This document shows positions 29,136 to 37,850 of a stretch of 64,000 nucleotides of DNA, one piece after another; positions within the stretch are counted from its first letter, which is position 1, and every line of letters begins with the position of its first letter. Origin of the DNA: Polaromonas sp. JS666 (lineage in GTDB: Bacteria; Pseudomonadota; Gammaproteobacteria; Burkholderiales; Burkholderiaceae_C); NCBI RefSeq assembly GCF_900103405.1, contig NZ_FNHX01000005.1:188845-252844 (forward strand). Reading direction: 5' to 3'. A program made the translations under genes and the position numbers. The notes below the pieces were generated by a model, which saw only the letters and a program-made list of their open reading frames with translations, was not told the DNA's origin and did no database searches.

Positions 29136-30685
29136 CCCGGCTTTTCCGGGGCATCTTCATCGTCTGGACCGTGCTGCGGTTCGGGCTGGACGAACTGGTG
29201 CTCTCCAGTTTCCAGCGCCCGGGCGTGCGCCTGCTGACGCGTATCGTTTCCGTCGGCCGCAACCTGAAGGCGCCACGCGGCGAGCGCCTGCGTGAAGCCC
29301 TCGAAAGCCTGGGCCCCATCTTCGTCAAGTTCGGCCAGGTGATGTCCACCCGCCGCGACCTGCTGCCGCCCGACATCGCCGACGAACTGGCCCGCCTGCA
29401 GGACAGGGTGCCGCCGTTTGACTCCGCCGTGGCGGTGGCCATCATCGAAAAGGCCTTCGGTCGGCCGCTGGACCGTATTTTTGCAAGCTTCGAGCACACG
29501 CCGGTCGCCAGCGCCTCCATCGCCCAGGTGCACTTCGCCACCCTGCCGAACGGGCGCGAGGTGGCAGTCAAGGTGCTCAGGCCCAACATGCTGCCCGCCA
29601 TCGAGAAAGACCTGGCGCTGATGCACATGATGGCCGGCTGGGTGGAGGGCGCCTCGGCCGACGGCAAGCGCCTCAAGCCTCGCGAGGTGGTCGCCGAATT
29701 CGACAAATACCTGCACGATGAGCTGGACCTGCTGCGCGAGGCGGCGAATGCGGCCCAGTTGCGCCGCAACATGCAGGACCTGGACCTGGTCATGATCCCC
29801 GAGATGGTCTGGGACTTCTGCATGCCCGACGTGATGGTGATGGAGCGTATGAAGGGCGTCCCCATCAGCCAGGTGCAGCGCCTGCTGGATGCCGGCGTGG
29901 ACATGAAAAAACTGGCGCGCGACGGCGTCACGATTTTCTTCACCCAGGTGTTCCGTGACGGCTTTTTCCATGCCGACATGCACCCGGGCAATATCCAGGT
30001 GAGCTTGGCGCCGGAAACTTTCGGCCGTTACATCTCGCTGGACTTCGGCATCGTGGGCACGCTGACCGAGGTCGACAAGGAATACCTGGCGCAGAACTTC
30101 AGCGCCTTCTTCCAGCGCGACTACAAGCGGGTGGCCGAGCTGCACCTCGAATCGGGCTGGGTGCCCCCCGAAACCCGGGTCGACGAGCTGGAGGCCGCCA
30201 TACGCGCCTGCTGCGAACCCTATTTCGACCGGCCGCTGCGGGAAATCTCGCTGGGGCTGGTGCTGATGCGGCTGTTCCAGACATCGCGGCGCTTTCACGT
30301 CGAAATCCAGCCCCAGTTGGTGCTGTTGCAAAAAACCCTGCTCAACATCGAAGGCCTGGGGCGGGAGCTGGACCCCGACCTGGACCTCTGGAGCACCGCC
30401 AAGCCCTTTCTTGAGAAATGGATGCTGGAGCAGGTGGGCCCCGAAAAACTGCTGGCGCAGCTCAAGGCCGAGGCCCCGGCCTATGCCAAGCTGCTGCCGG
30501 GCCTGCCGCGCCTCTTGTCCCAGTACCTGAAATCTCCCCCCGGCATCAGCCGGCGCGAGCTTGAAGAATTGCTGCAGGAACAAAAACACACCAACAAGCT
30601 GTTGCAAGGCCTGATTTATGGCGGTCTGGGCTTTGTTTTGGGACTGATCGTGGTGCAGGTCATCCTGCGCGTGCGGCTCTTCTAA
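29132..30685 (+). CDS. ubiB: Ubiquinone biosynthesis protein UbiB (atypical kinase/ATPase)
   Basis: Membrane-associated member of the ABC1/ADCK family, 517 residues, required for ubiquinone synthesis. The KxGQ motif is in [20 protein letters not shown]. The Ala-rich nucleotide loop is [22 protein letters not shown]. The catalytic and metal motifs are [11 protein letters not shown] and LDFGIVGTL. Near the C-terminus is a membrane segment ([20 protein letters not shown]). It is translationally coupled to ubiJ. Confidence 0.97.
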   Translation: MTRLFRGIFIVWTVLRFGLDELVLSSFQRPGVRLLTRIVSVGRNLKAPRGERLREALESLGPIFVKFGQVMSTRRDLLPPDIADELARLQDRVPPFDSAVAVAIIEKAFGRPLDRIFASFEHTPVASASIAQVHFATLPNGREVAVKVLRPNMLPAIEKDLALMHMMAGWVEGASADGKRLKPREVVAEFDKYLHDELDLLREAANAAQLRRNMQDLDLVMIPEMVWDFCMPDVMVMERMKGVPISQVQRLLDAGVDMKKLARDGVTIFFTQVFRDGFFHADMHPGNIQVSLAPETFGRYISLDFGIVGTLTEVDKEYLAQNFSAFFQRDYKRVAELHLESGWVPPETRVDELEAAIRACCEPYFDRPLREISLGLVLMRLFQTSRRFHVEIQPQLVLLQKTLLNIEGLGRELDPDLDLWSTAKPFLEKWMLEQVGPEKLLAQLKAEAPAYAKLLPGLPRLLSQYLKSPPGISRRELEELLQEQKHTNKLLQGLIYGGLGFVLGLIVVQVILRVRLF

Positions 30686-30711
30686 AGCCGCCGGGAAGGG
30701 CCTCAACGGCC

Positions 30712-30717
30712 TATAAT
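30712..30717 (+). promoter_or_regulatory. -10 element upstream of the fmdB-like gene
   Basis: A perfect TATAAT 83 bases upstream of the ATG. No good -35 is visible at normal spacing. The predicted start, near 30724, would fall inside the 5' arm of the leader stem described at 30720-30792. Confidence 0.45.
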
Positions 30718-30719
30718 TG

Positions 30720-30792
30720 AAGGCTTTGCACCCGGGTTACCTTTCCCGGGCAAATTCCCCGGGTATTCCTGGGAATACCCCCTCAAAGCCTT
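30720..30792 (+). promoter_or_regulatory. Structured leader, three stems, before the fmdB-like gene
   Basis: Three nested helices can be drawn. The closing stem pairs AAGGCTTTG (30720-30728) with CAAAGCCTT (30784-30792), a perfect 9 bp. Inside are CCCGGG (30731-30736)/CCCGGG (30745-30750) with an 8-base loop, and GGGTATTC (30761-30768)/GAATACCC (30773-30780) with loop CTGG. The 3' arm ends 7 bases before the ATG at 30800. There is no T-run and no evident Shine-Dalgarno. A cis-regulatory RNA is possible but unproven. Confidence 0.45.
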
Positions 30793-30799
30793 AAGCACT

Positions 30800-31174
30800 A
30801 TGCCAATCTACGCCTACAAATGCGAGTCCTGCGGGCATGCCAAGGACGTTCTGCAAAAAATCTCCGATGCGCCACTCACCGTGTGCCCGAACTGCGGCGC
30901 GCCCGCGTTCAAAAAGCAGGTCACGGCCGCGGGTTTCCAGCTCAAGGGCTCGGGCTGGTATGTGACGGATTTTCGCGGCGGCAACAGCACGGGCGTGGCC
31001 GCCCCCAAGACTGAGGGCGGCGAAGCCGGCACGGCCAACGGCAAGGGCGCGGACAGCAAGCCGGCCGATTCCACGGCCGCCGCGCCGGCAAGCACAGCGG
31101 CCGCTCCGGCTCCCGCAGCAGCCACACCCGCCAAGGCTTCGGCCGGCGACGCTTCTTCCAAGTCTTCCTCGTGA
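30800..31174 (+). CDS. FmdB-family zinc-ribbon protein
   Basis: A 124-residue protein whose first 60 residues form an FmdB/CxxC_CxxC_SSSS zinc ribbon (MPIYAYKCESCGHAKDVLQ, CPNCGAPAFKKQVTAAGFQL). The remainder is a low-complexity Ala/Ser/Lys/Pro tail. The family function is poorly known (putative regulatory zinc proteins). In betaproteobacteria it commonly precedes a DUF502 gene and aspS. Its stop overlaps the next start by four bases. Confidence 0.88.
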   Translation: MPIYAYKCESCGHAKDVLQKISDAPLTVCPNCGAPAFKKQVTAAGFQLKGSGWYVTDFRGGNSTGVAAPKTEGGEAGTANGKGADSKPADSTAAAPASTAAAPAPAAATPAKASAGDASSKSSS

Positions 31175-31815
31175 TGGCTTCCATTCGCCGATGGCTTCTG
31201 GCCGGACTGCTGGTGCTGGTGCCCCTGGCGATCACGCTGTGGGTGCTCGACTGGATCGTCGGCACGCTGGACCAGACGCTCTTGATCCTGCCGGGCGCCT
31301 GGCACCCCGACAAGCTGCTGGGCTTTCACATCCCCGGCTTCGGCGTGCTGCTCATGCTGCTGATCGTGCTGCTGATGGGCGCCTTCGCCAGCAATTTTTT
31401 CGGCAAGAAGCTGGTGCGCTGGGGCAATTCCTTCCTGAGCCGCATCCCCATCGTCCGCTCCATCTATTCGAGCGTGAAGCAGGTCTCCGACACGGTGTTC
31501 TCGGAAAACGGCAACGCCTTTCGCAAGGCCCTGCTGGTGCAGTGGCCGCGTGAGGGCGTCTGGACCATCGGTTTTCTCACCGGCACGCCCGGCGGCGACG
31601 TGGTCAACCACCTGCAGGGCGACTACCTGAGCGTTTACGTCCCGACCACGCCCAACCCCACCGGCGGCTACTTTGTGATGCTGAAAAAAAGCGACTGCAT
31701 CGAGCTCAAGATGAGCGTCGATGAAGCCCTGACCTACGTGATTTCCATGGGTGTCGTGGTGCCTGCAAAGCCCGCACCGCTGCCCGCGACCCTGCCCCTG
31801 ACCCCTCCCCTTTAA
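31171..31815 (+). CDS. DUF502 membrane protein
   Basis: A 214-residue inner-membrane protein with two N-terminal helices ([20 protein letters not shown] and [20 protein letters not shown]) and the DUF502 core [20 protein letters not shown]...[18 protein letters not shown] and [19 protein letters not shown] segments. The function is unknown. It is coupled to the FmdB-like gene and lies 44 bases before aspS. Confidence 0.9.
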   Translation: MMASIRRWLLAGLLVLVPLAITLWVLDWIVGTLDQTLLILPGAWHPDKLLGFHIPGFGVLLMLLIVLLMGAFASNFFGKKLVRWGNSFLSRIPIVRSIYSSVKQVSDTVFSENGNAFRKALLVQWPREGVWTIGFLTGTPGGDVVNHLQGDYLSVYVPTTPNPTGGYFVMLKKSDCIELKMSVDEALTYVISMGVVVPAKPAPLPATLPLTPPL

Positions 31816-31859
31816 ACGGCGACAACTGCCCCAAAAGCGCTGAAAGTTCGAGTATTTTT

Positions 31860-33665
31860 ATGGCCATCGTTTCCCAAATGCGTTCCAACTATTGCGGTCT
31901 GGTGACCGAGAGCCTCATGGGCCAGACCGTGAGCCTGTGCGGCTGGGTCAACCGCCGGCGCGACCACGGCGGCGTCATCTTCATCGATCTGCGCGACCGC
32001 GAAGGTTATGTGCAGGTGGTTTGCGATCCGGACCGCGCCGACATGTTCAAGACCGCAGAAGGCGTGCGCAACGAGTTCTGTGTCCAGGTCAAGGGCGTGG
32101 TGCGGGCCCGTCCCGAGGGCACGACCAATGACAACCTGAAAAGCGGCAAGATCGAGGTGCTGTGCCACGAACTGATCGTGCTGAACCCCAGCGTCACGCC
32201 GCCTTTCCAGCTCGACGACGACAACCTGTCGGAGACGACGCGCCTCACGCACCGCGTGCTGGACCTGCGCCGCCCCTACATGCAGAACAACCTGATGCTG
32301 CGCTACCGCGTGGCCATGGAAACCCGCAAGTTCCTCGACGCCAACGGCTTCATCGACATTGAAACGCCGATGCTGACCAAGAGCACGCCCGAAGGCGCGC
32401 GCGACTACCTGGTGCCCAGCCGCGTCAACGAAGGCATGTTCTTCGCGCTGCCGCAAAGCCCGCAGCTGTTCAAGCAGCTGCTCATGGTGTCCGGCTTCGA
32501 CCGCTACTACCAGATCACCAAGTGCTTCCGCGACGAAGACCTGCGCGCCGACCGCCAGCCCGAGTTCACGCAGATCGATATTGAAACCTCCTTCATGGGC
32601 GAGCAGGACATCCGCGACCTGTTCCAGGGCATGATCAGCAGCATCTTCAAGACCGTGCTGAACACCGACCTGGGCGAGTTCCCCGTCATGGCCTATGCCG
32701 ACGCCATGCACCGCTTCGGCTCCGACAAGCCCGACCTGCGCGTGAACCTCGAGTTCACCGAGCTGACCGACGTCATGGCCGACGTGGACTTCAAGGTCTT
32801 CAGCGCGCCGGCCACGACGGCGGGCGGCCGCGTGGTGGCCCTGCGTGTGCCCGGCGGCTCCGAGATGAGCCGCGGCGAGATCGACGGCTACACCGAGTTC
32901 GTCAAGATCTATGGCGCCAAGGGCCTGGCCTGGATCAAGGTCAACGACGCCGGCAAGGGCCGCGAGGGCCTGCAAAGCCCCATCGTCAAGAACATCCACG
33001 ATGCCGCCATTGCCGAGATCCTCAAGCGCACAGGCGCGCAGAACGGCGACATCATTTTCTTCGGCGCCGACAAGGCCAAGATCGTCAACGACAGCATTGG
33101 CGCGCTGCGCCTGAAGATCGGCCACAGCGAATTCGGCAAAAAGACCGGCCTGTTCATCAAGGGCTGGAAGCCGCTGTGGGTGGTGGACTTCCCGATGTTC
33201 GAGTTCGACGAGGACGGCCAGCGCTGGAGCGCCGTGCACCACCCCTTCACCGCGCCCAAGGACGGCCACGAAGACTGGATGGACACCGACCCGGGCCGCT
33301 GTATCGCCAAGGCCTACGACATGGTGCTCAACGGCTGGGAACTGGGCGGCGGTTCGGTCCGTATCCACCGCGCCGAAGTGCAGAGCAAGGTGTTCAGCGC
33401 GCTGAAGATCGGTCCTGAAGAAGCCCAGCAGAAGTTCGGCTTCCTGCTCGACGCGCTGCAGTACGGCGCGCCGCCGCACGGCGGCCTGGCCTTCGGCCTG
33501 GACCGCATCGTCACCATGATGACCGGCGCCGAGTCGATCCGCGACGTGATCGCTTTCCCGAAAACCCAGCGCGCGCAGGATTTGCTCACGCATGCGCCCA
33601 GCCCGGTCGACGAAAAGCAGTTGCGCGAGCTGCACATCCGCCTGCGCAACCCCCAGCCCGTTTAA
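31860..33665 (+). CDS. aspS: Aspartyl-tRNA synthetase
   Basis: Class IIb synthetase, 601 residues, of bacterial type. It has an N-terminal OB-fold anticodon domain ([25 protein letters not shown]), motif 2 ([20 protein letters not shown]), the inserted GAD domain (about residues 280-420) and motif 3 ([20 protein letters not shown]). Proteobacteria that also have GatCAB often use a non-discriminating form; that cannot be decided here. It is preceded by fmdB-DUF502 and followed by nudB. Confidence 0.97.
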   Translation: MAIVSQMRSNYCGLVTESLMGQTVSLCGWVNRRRDHGGVIFIDLRDREGYVQVVCDPDRADMFKTAEGVRNEFCVQVKGVVRARPEGTTNDNLKSGKIEVLCHELIVLNPSVTPPFQLDDDNLSETTRLTHRVLDLRRPYMQNNLMLRYRVAMETRKFLDANGFIDIETPMLTKSTPEGARDYLVPSRVNEGMFFALPQSPQLFKQLLMVSGFDRYYQITKCFRDEDLRADRQPEFTQIDIETSFMGEQDIRDLFQGMISSIFKTVLNTDLGEFPVMAYADAMHRFGSDKPDLRVNLEFTELTDVMADVDFKVFSAPATTAGGRVVALRVPGGSEMSRGEIDGYTEFVKIYGAKGLAWIKVNDAGKGREGLQSPIVKNIHDAAIAEILKRTGAQNGDIIFFGADKAKIVNDSIGALRLKIGHSEFGKKTGLFIKGWKPLWVVDFPMFEFDEDGQRWSAVHHPFTAPKDGHEDWMDTDPGRCIAKAYDMVLNGWELGGGSVRIHRAEVQSKVFSALKIGPEEAQQKFGFLLDALQYGAPPHGGLAFGLDRIVTMMTGAESIRDVIAFPKTQRAQDLLTHAPSPVDEKQLRELHIRLRNPQPV

Positions 33666-33701
33666 AACGGCGCCGCACCGCCAGCCCGGAGAGGGGATGC
33701 C

Positions 33702-34148
33702 TTGAAGCCGTTCAAGATCCCCGAGTCGGTGCTGGTCGTCATCCACACGCCGCAGCGCGAGGTGCTGCTGATAGAGCGCGCCGACAATCCCGGCTTCTGG
33801 CAAAGCGTGACGGGGTCCAAGGACGGGGCGGATGAGCCCTTGCTGGAGACCGCCATGCGCGAGGTGCTTGAGGAGACGGGCATCGCGGCCGCACCAGCGC
33901 AATTCCGCGACTGGGGCCTTGCCAACGTCTACGAGATCTACCCGGTCTGGCGCCATCGTTATGCGCCCGGCGTCACCCGCAACACCGAGCACGTCTTCAG
34001 CCTGTGCCTGCCCCAGGCCCGCGACGTGAAGCTCAACCCCCGGGAGCACACCGCCTGGCAATGGCTGCCGCACCACGCGGCGGCCGACCTGTGCTTTTCG
34101 CCCTCGAATGCCGAGGCGGTGCTGCTGCTGCCGCAATTCATGGCCTGA
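33702..34148 (+). CDS. nudB: Dihydroneopterin triphosphate pyrophosphatase, Nudix
   Basis: A 148-residue Nudix hydrolase removing pyrophosphate from 7,8-dihydroneopterin triphosphate in folate synthesis. The Nudix box is GSKDGADEPLLETAMREVLEETGI, with one extra residue between the first Gly and Glu compared with the strict consensus. FWQSVTGSKD and the NTEHVFSLCLP segment match NudB. It lies 36 bases after aspS. FolE, the enzyme that makes its substrate, is encoded 1.5 kb downstream. The start codon is TTG. Confidence 0.85.
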   Translation: MKPFKIPESVLVVIHTPQREVLLIERADNPGFWQSVTGSKDGADEPLLETAMREVLEETGIAAAPAQFRDWGLANVYEIYPVWRHRYAPGVTRNTEHVFSLCLPQARDVKLNPREHTAWQWLPHHAAADLCFSPSNAEAVLLLPQFMA

Positions 34149-34284
34149 GCCGTGAGGGCCGCGCGCAGGCGCAACACTTTGTGAGTTGGCGTTTCACAGG
34201 ATTGGCAAACACCGGCCGCTCGGTTTAAATGGGACGGACCCCACGCCCATCTCTCCATTCGCACAGGGACGAACGCCACCGCCC

Positions 34285-35505
34285 ATGCTGTATCCCCTCC
34301 ACAAGACCGGCGCGCTGCAACTGCTCCAAGGTGGGCGGGACTTTTTCCCCGCCTTGGTCCAGGCGCTGGACGCGGCGCATAGCTGGGTTCAGCTGGAAAC
34401 CTATATTTTCGATTTTCACGGCGCCGGGGCGCAGGTGGCCGAGGCGCTGGTGCGCGCCGCCGGCCGCGGCGTGACGGTACAGGTGCTGGTGGACGGCATA
34501 GGCACCAGCCCGCTGCCGGCCGAATGGCGCGAAAAATTCGCGCAGGCCAAAGTCGACTGGTGCGTGTACTCCCCCCTGGGCACAGGCCTGAGCGGCCTGG
34601 GCCTGCTGGTGCCGGAGCGCTGGCGCCGCCTGCACCGCAAGCTGTGTGTCGTCGACCAGCAGACGGTGTTTTGCGGCGGCATCAATGTGCTCGACGATTT
34701 TTACGACCCCAACCATGGCGAGCTCCAGGCGCCGCGCGTTGACTTCGCCGTGGCCGCCACCGGGCCGCTGGCGGTGGAAGCCGCCGATGCCATGGCCCTG
34801 CTGTGGTGGCGCGTGCAGGCGGGCTACAGCGCGCGGCAGCGGCACATGAACGCGGCGTGGGAGAAGTTCAAGGCAGCGGGTTACGGCGGGCGCACCGGCG
34901 CCACGCCGCCCGCCGCGGGCAACGGCGCCGGCCCCAGGGCGGCGCTGGTGCTGCGCGACAACCTGCGCAACCGCAGCAGCATAGAGCGCGCTTACCGCAA
35001 GGCCATAGGCAAGGCGCACCACGAGATCATCATCGCCAATGCCTACTTCCTGCCGGGGCGCAAGCTGCGGCGCGCCCTGATAGGCGCGGCGCGGCGCGGC
35101 GTGCGCGTCACCTTGCTGCTGCAGGGCCGCTACGAGTACTTCATGCAATACCACGCGGCCCGGCCCGTCTACGGCGTCCTGCTGGCGGCGGGTGTGGAGA
35201 TCCATGAGTACGAGGCCGGCTTTTTGCACGCCAAGGTGGCCGTGGTGGATGGGCACTGGGCCACCGTGGGCTCGTCCAATCTGGATCCCTTGAGCCTGCT
35301 GCTGGCCCGCGAAGCCAATGTGGTGGTCGAGGACAAGGCCTTTGCCGAAGGCCTGGCCGGCATTTTGCGCGATGCCATGGTCAAGCAGGGGCGGCGCATG
35401 GACCCGGCCGACCACAGCCACCGCCCCCTGGGCCAGCGCCTGCGGGGCTGGGGGGCTTATGCCCTGGTGCGGCTGGCGCTGCTGGTAGCGGGCCAGCGCT
35501 ATTGA
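34285..35505 (+). CDS. clsB: Cardiolipin synthase ClsB-type, phospholipase D superfamily
   Basis: A 406-residue protein with two HKD motifs: RRLHRKLCVVDQQTVFCGG and FLHAKVAVVDGHWATVGSSN. It is the short form, without the two N-terminal transmembrane helices of ClsA, so it resembles ClsB, which transfers phosphatidyl groups to make cardiolipin. The ATG at 34285 gives MLYPLHKTGALQLLQGGRDF, a normal start; a longer frame from 34186 is possible but lacks family resemblance. It may share a transcript with nudB. Confidence 0.88.
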   Translation: MLYPLHKTGALQLLQGGRDFFPALVQALDAAHSWVQLETYIFDFHGAGAQVAEALVRAAGRGVTVQVLVDGIGTSPLPAEWREKFAQAKVDWCVYSPLGTGLSGLGLLVPERWRRLHRKLCVVDQQTVFCGGINVLDDFYDPNHGELQAPRVDFAVAATGPLAVEAADAMALLWWRVQAGYSARQRHMNAAWEKFKAAGYGGRTGATPPAAGNGAGPRAALVLRDNLRNRSSIERAYRKAIGKAHHEIIIANAYFLPGRKLRRALIGAARRGVRVTLLLQGRYEYFMQYHAARPVYGVLLAAGVEIHEYEAGFLHAKVAVVDGHWATVGSSNLDPLSLLLAREANVVVEDKAFAEGLAGILRDAMVKQGRRMDPADHSHRPLGQRLRGWGAYALVRLALLVAGQRY

Positions 35506-35533
35506 GGCCCCGAAGCCCTGGCTTAACTGGATT

Positions 35534-35590
35534 GCTATTAAATTAATAGCTTCTCGCGCCCGTGCAGAAAGGGTAAAAGGCCAAAGACCC
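35534..35590. repeat. Comamonadaceae-type short inverted repeat (GCTATTA/TAATAGC)
   Basis: GCTATTA (35534-35540), AAT, TAATAGC (35544-35550) is a 7-bp AT-rich stem, followed by a G/C-poor tail ending TAAAAGGCCAAA. This arrangement is familiar from intergenic DNA in Polaromonas, Acidovorax and Rhodoferax, where similar GATAGC-containing elements recur. Only one copy is in the window. It lies between clsB and folE. Confidence 0.55.
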
Positions 35591-35625
35591 TGTCAAATTC
35601 CGGACAAGACGGCGCCGGGGCGGGC

Positions 35626-35634
35626 TGGTAATAT
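35626..35634 (+). promoter_or_regulatory. Extended -10 directly upstream of folE
   Basis: TGGTAATAT, a TG-n-TAATAT extended -10, ends 5 bases before the first folE ATG at 35640. The expected start of transcription is at or within a few bases of that ATG, which would give a leaderless mRNA. No ribosome site precedes either ATG (35640 or 35646). Confidence 0.4.
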
Positions 35635-35639
35635 CTGGC

Positions 35640-36362
35640 ATGCTTATGAAATCCGACACGCCCCCCCAGGACGCGACCGGCGAGGGTACGCCCGTTTCCG
35701 TCAAGATCCGCGAACGGCTGGCCCTGGCGCGCAAGCGTTTTCACGCCAATGACAATATCGCCCAGTTCATCCAGCCCGGCGAACTCGAAAAACTGCTGGA
35801 TGAAGTTGAGGGCAAGATGCAGGGCGTGCTCGACAGCCTGGTGATAGACACCGCCGGCGACCACAACACCAACAACACCGCGCGCCGCGTGGCCAAGATG
35901 TACCTCAACGAGGTGTTCAAGGGCCGCTACGTGGCCTCGCCCACCATCACCGAGTTCCCCAACGCCGAGCACCTCAACGAGCTGATGATCGTCGGGCCCA
36001 TCACGGTGCGCAGCGCCTGCTCCCACCACTTTTGCCCGGTCATCGGCAAGATCTGGATAGGCGTGCTGCCCAATGAGCACACCAATGTGATCGGCCTGTC
36101 CAAATACGCGCGCCTGGCCGAATGGGTCATGGGCCGCCCACAAATCCAGGAAGAGGCCGTGGTGCAACTGGCCGACCTCATCATGGAAAAAACCCAGCCC
36201 GACGGCCTGGCCATCGTGATGGAGGCCAGCCACTACTGCATGGCCTGGCGCGGCGTGAAAGACATGGACAGCAAGATGATCAACTCGGTGATGCGCGGCG
36301 TGTTCCTGAAAGACTCGACCCTGCGCCGCGAATTCCTCGCACTGATTCCTCAGAAGGGCTAA
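35640..36362 (+). CDS. folE: GTP cyclohydrolase I
   Basis: Converts GTP to 7,8-dihydroneopterin triphosphate, the first step of tetrahydrofolate synthesis. The zinc and catalytic residues are in VRSACSHHFCPVIGKIWIGV and EASHYCMAWRGVKD, and NVIGLSKYARLAEWVMGRPQ is typical. The 240 residues are longer at the N-terminus than E. coli FolE (222). An alternative ATG at 35646 shortens it by two. Only two bases separate its stop from the BLUF gene. NudB, the next enzyme in the pathway, is encoded 1.5 kb upstream. Confidence 0.96.
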   Translation: MLMKSDTPPQDATGEGTPVSVKIRERLALARKRFHANDNIAQFIQPGELEKLLDEVEGKMQGVLDSLVIDTAGDHNTNNTARRVAKMYLNEVFKGRYVASPTITEFPNAEHLNELMIVGPITVRSACSHHFCPVIGKIWIGVLPNEHTNVIGLSKYARLAEWVMGRPQIQEEAVVQLADLIMEKTQPDGLAIVMEASHYCMAWRGVKDMDSKMINSVMRGVFLKDSTLRREFLALIPQKG

Positions 36363-36364
36363 AG

Positions 36365-36787
36365 ATGTTGGTACGTTTACTTTACGCAAGCCGCGCGGTC
36401 GACACCAGCCCCGAAGCCATCGAGGGCATCCTGTCGCAGTCGCGCCAGCACAACCCGGCCACCGGCATCACCGGCATCCTCTGCTACGGCGGCGGCATCT
36501 TCCTGCAGGCCATCGAAGGCGGGCGCATGGCGGTTAGCGATCTGTTCGGCCATATTCAGCAGGACGCCCGCCACAAGGACGTGGTGCTGCTGCACTTCGA
36601 GGAAATCTCCGAGCGGCGCTTCGGCGGCTGGACCATGGGCCAGGTCAACCTCTCCAAGCTCAACCATTCCATCCTGCTGAAGTATTCCGAGAAGGCCGAG
36701 CTCGACCCCTATTCCGTCTCCGGCAAGGTGTCCTACGCGCTGCTCGAAGACCTGATGGCCACCGCCTCCATCTGCGGGCGCGTTTGA
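36365..36787 (+). CDS. BLUF-domain blue-light photoreceptor (short, PixD-like)
   Basis: A 140-residue protein consisting of one BLUF domain (residues 1-95) plus about 45 C-terminal residues. The flavin-contacting residues are all present: Tyr7 (LLYASR), Asn30 (HNPATGITG), Gln48 (IFLQAIEGG), and Trp89/Met91 (FGGWTMG). The Gln-to-Trp spacing of 41 equals that of AppA. It should therefore bind FAD and be light-responsive. There is no output domain, so it would act through a partner protein. The start lies two bases after the folE stop, so the pair is probably cotranslated. Confidence 0.92.
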   Translation: MLVRLLYASRAVDTSPEAIEGILSQSRQHNPATGITGILCYGGGIFLQAIEGGRMAVSDLFGHIQQDARHKDVVLLHFEEISERRFGGWTMGQVNLSKLNHSILLKYSEKAELDPYSVSGKVSYALLEDLMATASICGRV

Positions 36788-36793
36788 ACAGAC

Positions 36794-36904
36794 GGCCCCC
36801 ACGCTCCGCCGCTGCGAGCCTGCGGCAGTCGCTGCCCCTGGCTTCGAGGAGGAGGGGCGCTGCGCCTGCGGCCCGGCAAAGCCGGTTCCGCGGCCCCGGC
36901 TGGT
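36794..36904 (+). repeat. Dispersed GC-rich intergenic repeat, copy 2
   Basis: Begins GGCCCCCACGCTCC and ends with a 43-base core at 36862-36904 (GCGCCTGCGG...GCGGCCCCGGCTGGT). The core folds as CCGGC-AAA-GCCGG within a GCGG/CCGC outer stem. The core at 51785-51827 matches at 38 of 43 positions. It lies between the BLUF gene and the EamA gene. Confidence 0.65.
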
Positions 36905-36917
36905 AAGGAGAGGCTTC

Positions 36918-36950
36918 ATGCTGCACTGCAGCCTTGTTGTGTTGGCTTGA
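36918..36950 (+). CDS. Possible 10-residue leader peptide before the EamA gene
   Basis: ATG at 36918 has an ideal AAGGAG ribosome site (36905-36910, 7-base spacing). It encodes MLHCSLVVLA and stops at 36948-36950, three bases before the GTG start of the transporter, which has no good site of its own. Translation of this short frame could feed ribosomes into the GTG start. It is tentative, because no family exists for such a peptide. Confidence 0.3.
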   Translation: MLHCSLVVLA

Positions 36951-36953
36951 CCG

Positions 36954-37835
36954 GTGCCCCTTTCCGCCCTTGCCTTGATTGTTCTTGCCGGCCTGATTCA
37001 CGCCAGTTGGAACATTGCCGCCAAAAAGGCGGGAGGCGATGCCCGCTTTGCCTTTTTCACCAGCGTGATGATGATGCTGATCTGGGCGCCGGTTGGCCTG
37101 TGGGCCAGCTGGGGGGTGTTGCCCCGCTGGGGCTGGGTCGAGTGGAGCCTTGTTGCGGTCAGCGGTGTGCTGCATGTGCTGTATTACGTGGTTCTGCTGC
37201 GCGGCTACCGAAAAGCCGATCTAACCGTGGTTTACCCGCTGGCGCGCGGCTCCGGGCCGCTGTTGTCCTCGCTGGTGGCCATCACCTTGTTGGGTGAGCA
37301 GATTTCCGCCGTAGGCGTGGCCGGCATTGCCGGTGTGGTGGGCGGCGTGTTCCTGATTGCGGGTGGGCCTGGCCTGCTGCGTGCGGCGCATGACCCGGCG
37401 CAGCGCCGCCGCGTGCACAAAGGCATGGTTTACGGCCTGCTCACAGGCGCCTTCATCGCCAGCTACACCGTGGTGGATGGGTACGGCGTGAGGTTCTTGC
37501 TGATGTCGCCCATCCTGATTGACTATCTGGGCAATTTTGTGCGAGTGGCTGTGCTCGCGCCTGCTGTGCTGCGTGACCGGCCAGCCGCAGTAACGCTGTG
37601 GCGCCGGCAGTGGAAGTACGCGCTGATGGTCGGCGCCATCAGCCCGGTCTCTTATGTGCTGGTGCTGTATGCCATGCAAGTGGCGCCGCTGTCGCATGTG
37701 GCGCCGGCGCGTGAAGTTTCCATGCTGTTTGCCGCGCTGATCGGCGGGCATTTGCTCGGCGAAGGCGACCGCCTGCAGCGGCTGCTGGGCGCTGCCCTGA
37801 TTGCCGCGGGCGTGATGGCACTTGCGCTGGGCTGA
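36954..37835 (+). CDS. EamA/DMT family transporter
   Basis: A 293-residue membrane protein with ten predicted hydrophobic segments arranged as two EamA repeats. The first starts LALIVLAGLIHASWNIAAKK, the second around GMVYGLLTGAFIASYTVVDG. LTVVYPLARGSGPLLSSLVA and PLSHVAPAREVSMLFAALIG are typical of drug/metabolite exporters. The substrate is unknown. The start is GTG at 36954, with no in-frame ATG before the first membrane segment. Confidence 0.88.
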   Translation: MPLSALALIVLAGLIHASWNIAAKKAGGDARFAFFTSVMMMLIWAPVGLWASWGVLPRWGWVEWSLVAVSGVLHVLYYVVLLRGYRKADLTVVYPLARGSGPLLSSLVAITLLGEQISAVGVAGIAGVVGGVFLIAGGPGLLRAAHDPAQRRRVHKGMVYGLLTGAFIASYTVVDGYGVRFLLMSPILIDYLGNFVRVAVLAPAVLRDRPAAVTLWRRQWKYALMVGAISPVSYVLVLYAMQVAPLSHVAPAREVSMLFAALIGGHLLGEGDRLQRLLGAALIAAGVMALALG

Positions 37836-37850
37836 CAGCAAAATACCGCC

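Noticed and set aside
28580-30706. A 708-codon minus-strand frame across ubiJ and ubiB
   Set aside because: Antisense shadow; the real genes have clear motifs and tight spacing.
31812-34136. A 774-codon minus-strand frame across aspS and nudB
   Set aside because: Antisense shadow of AspRS and NudB, with His/Gly-rich composition and no domain.
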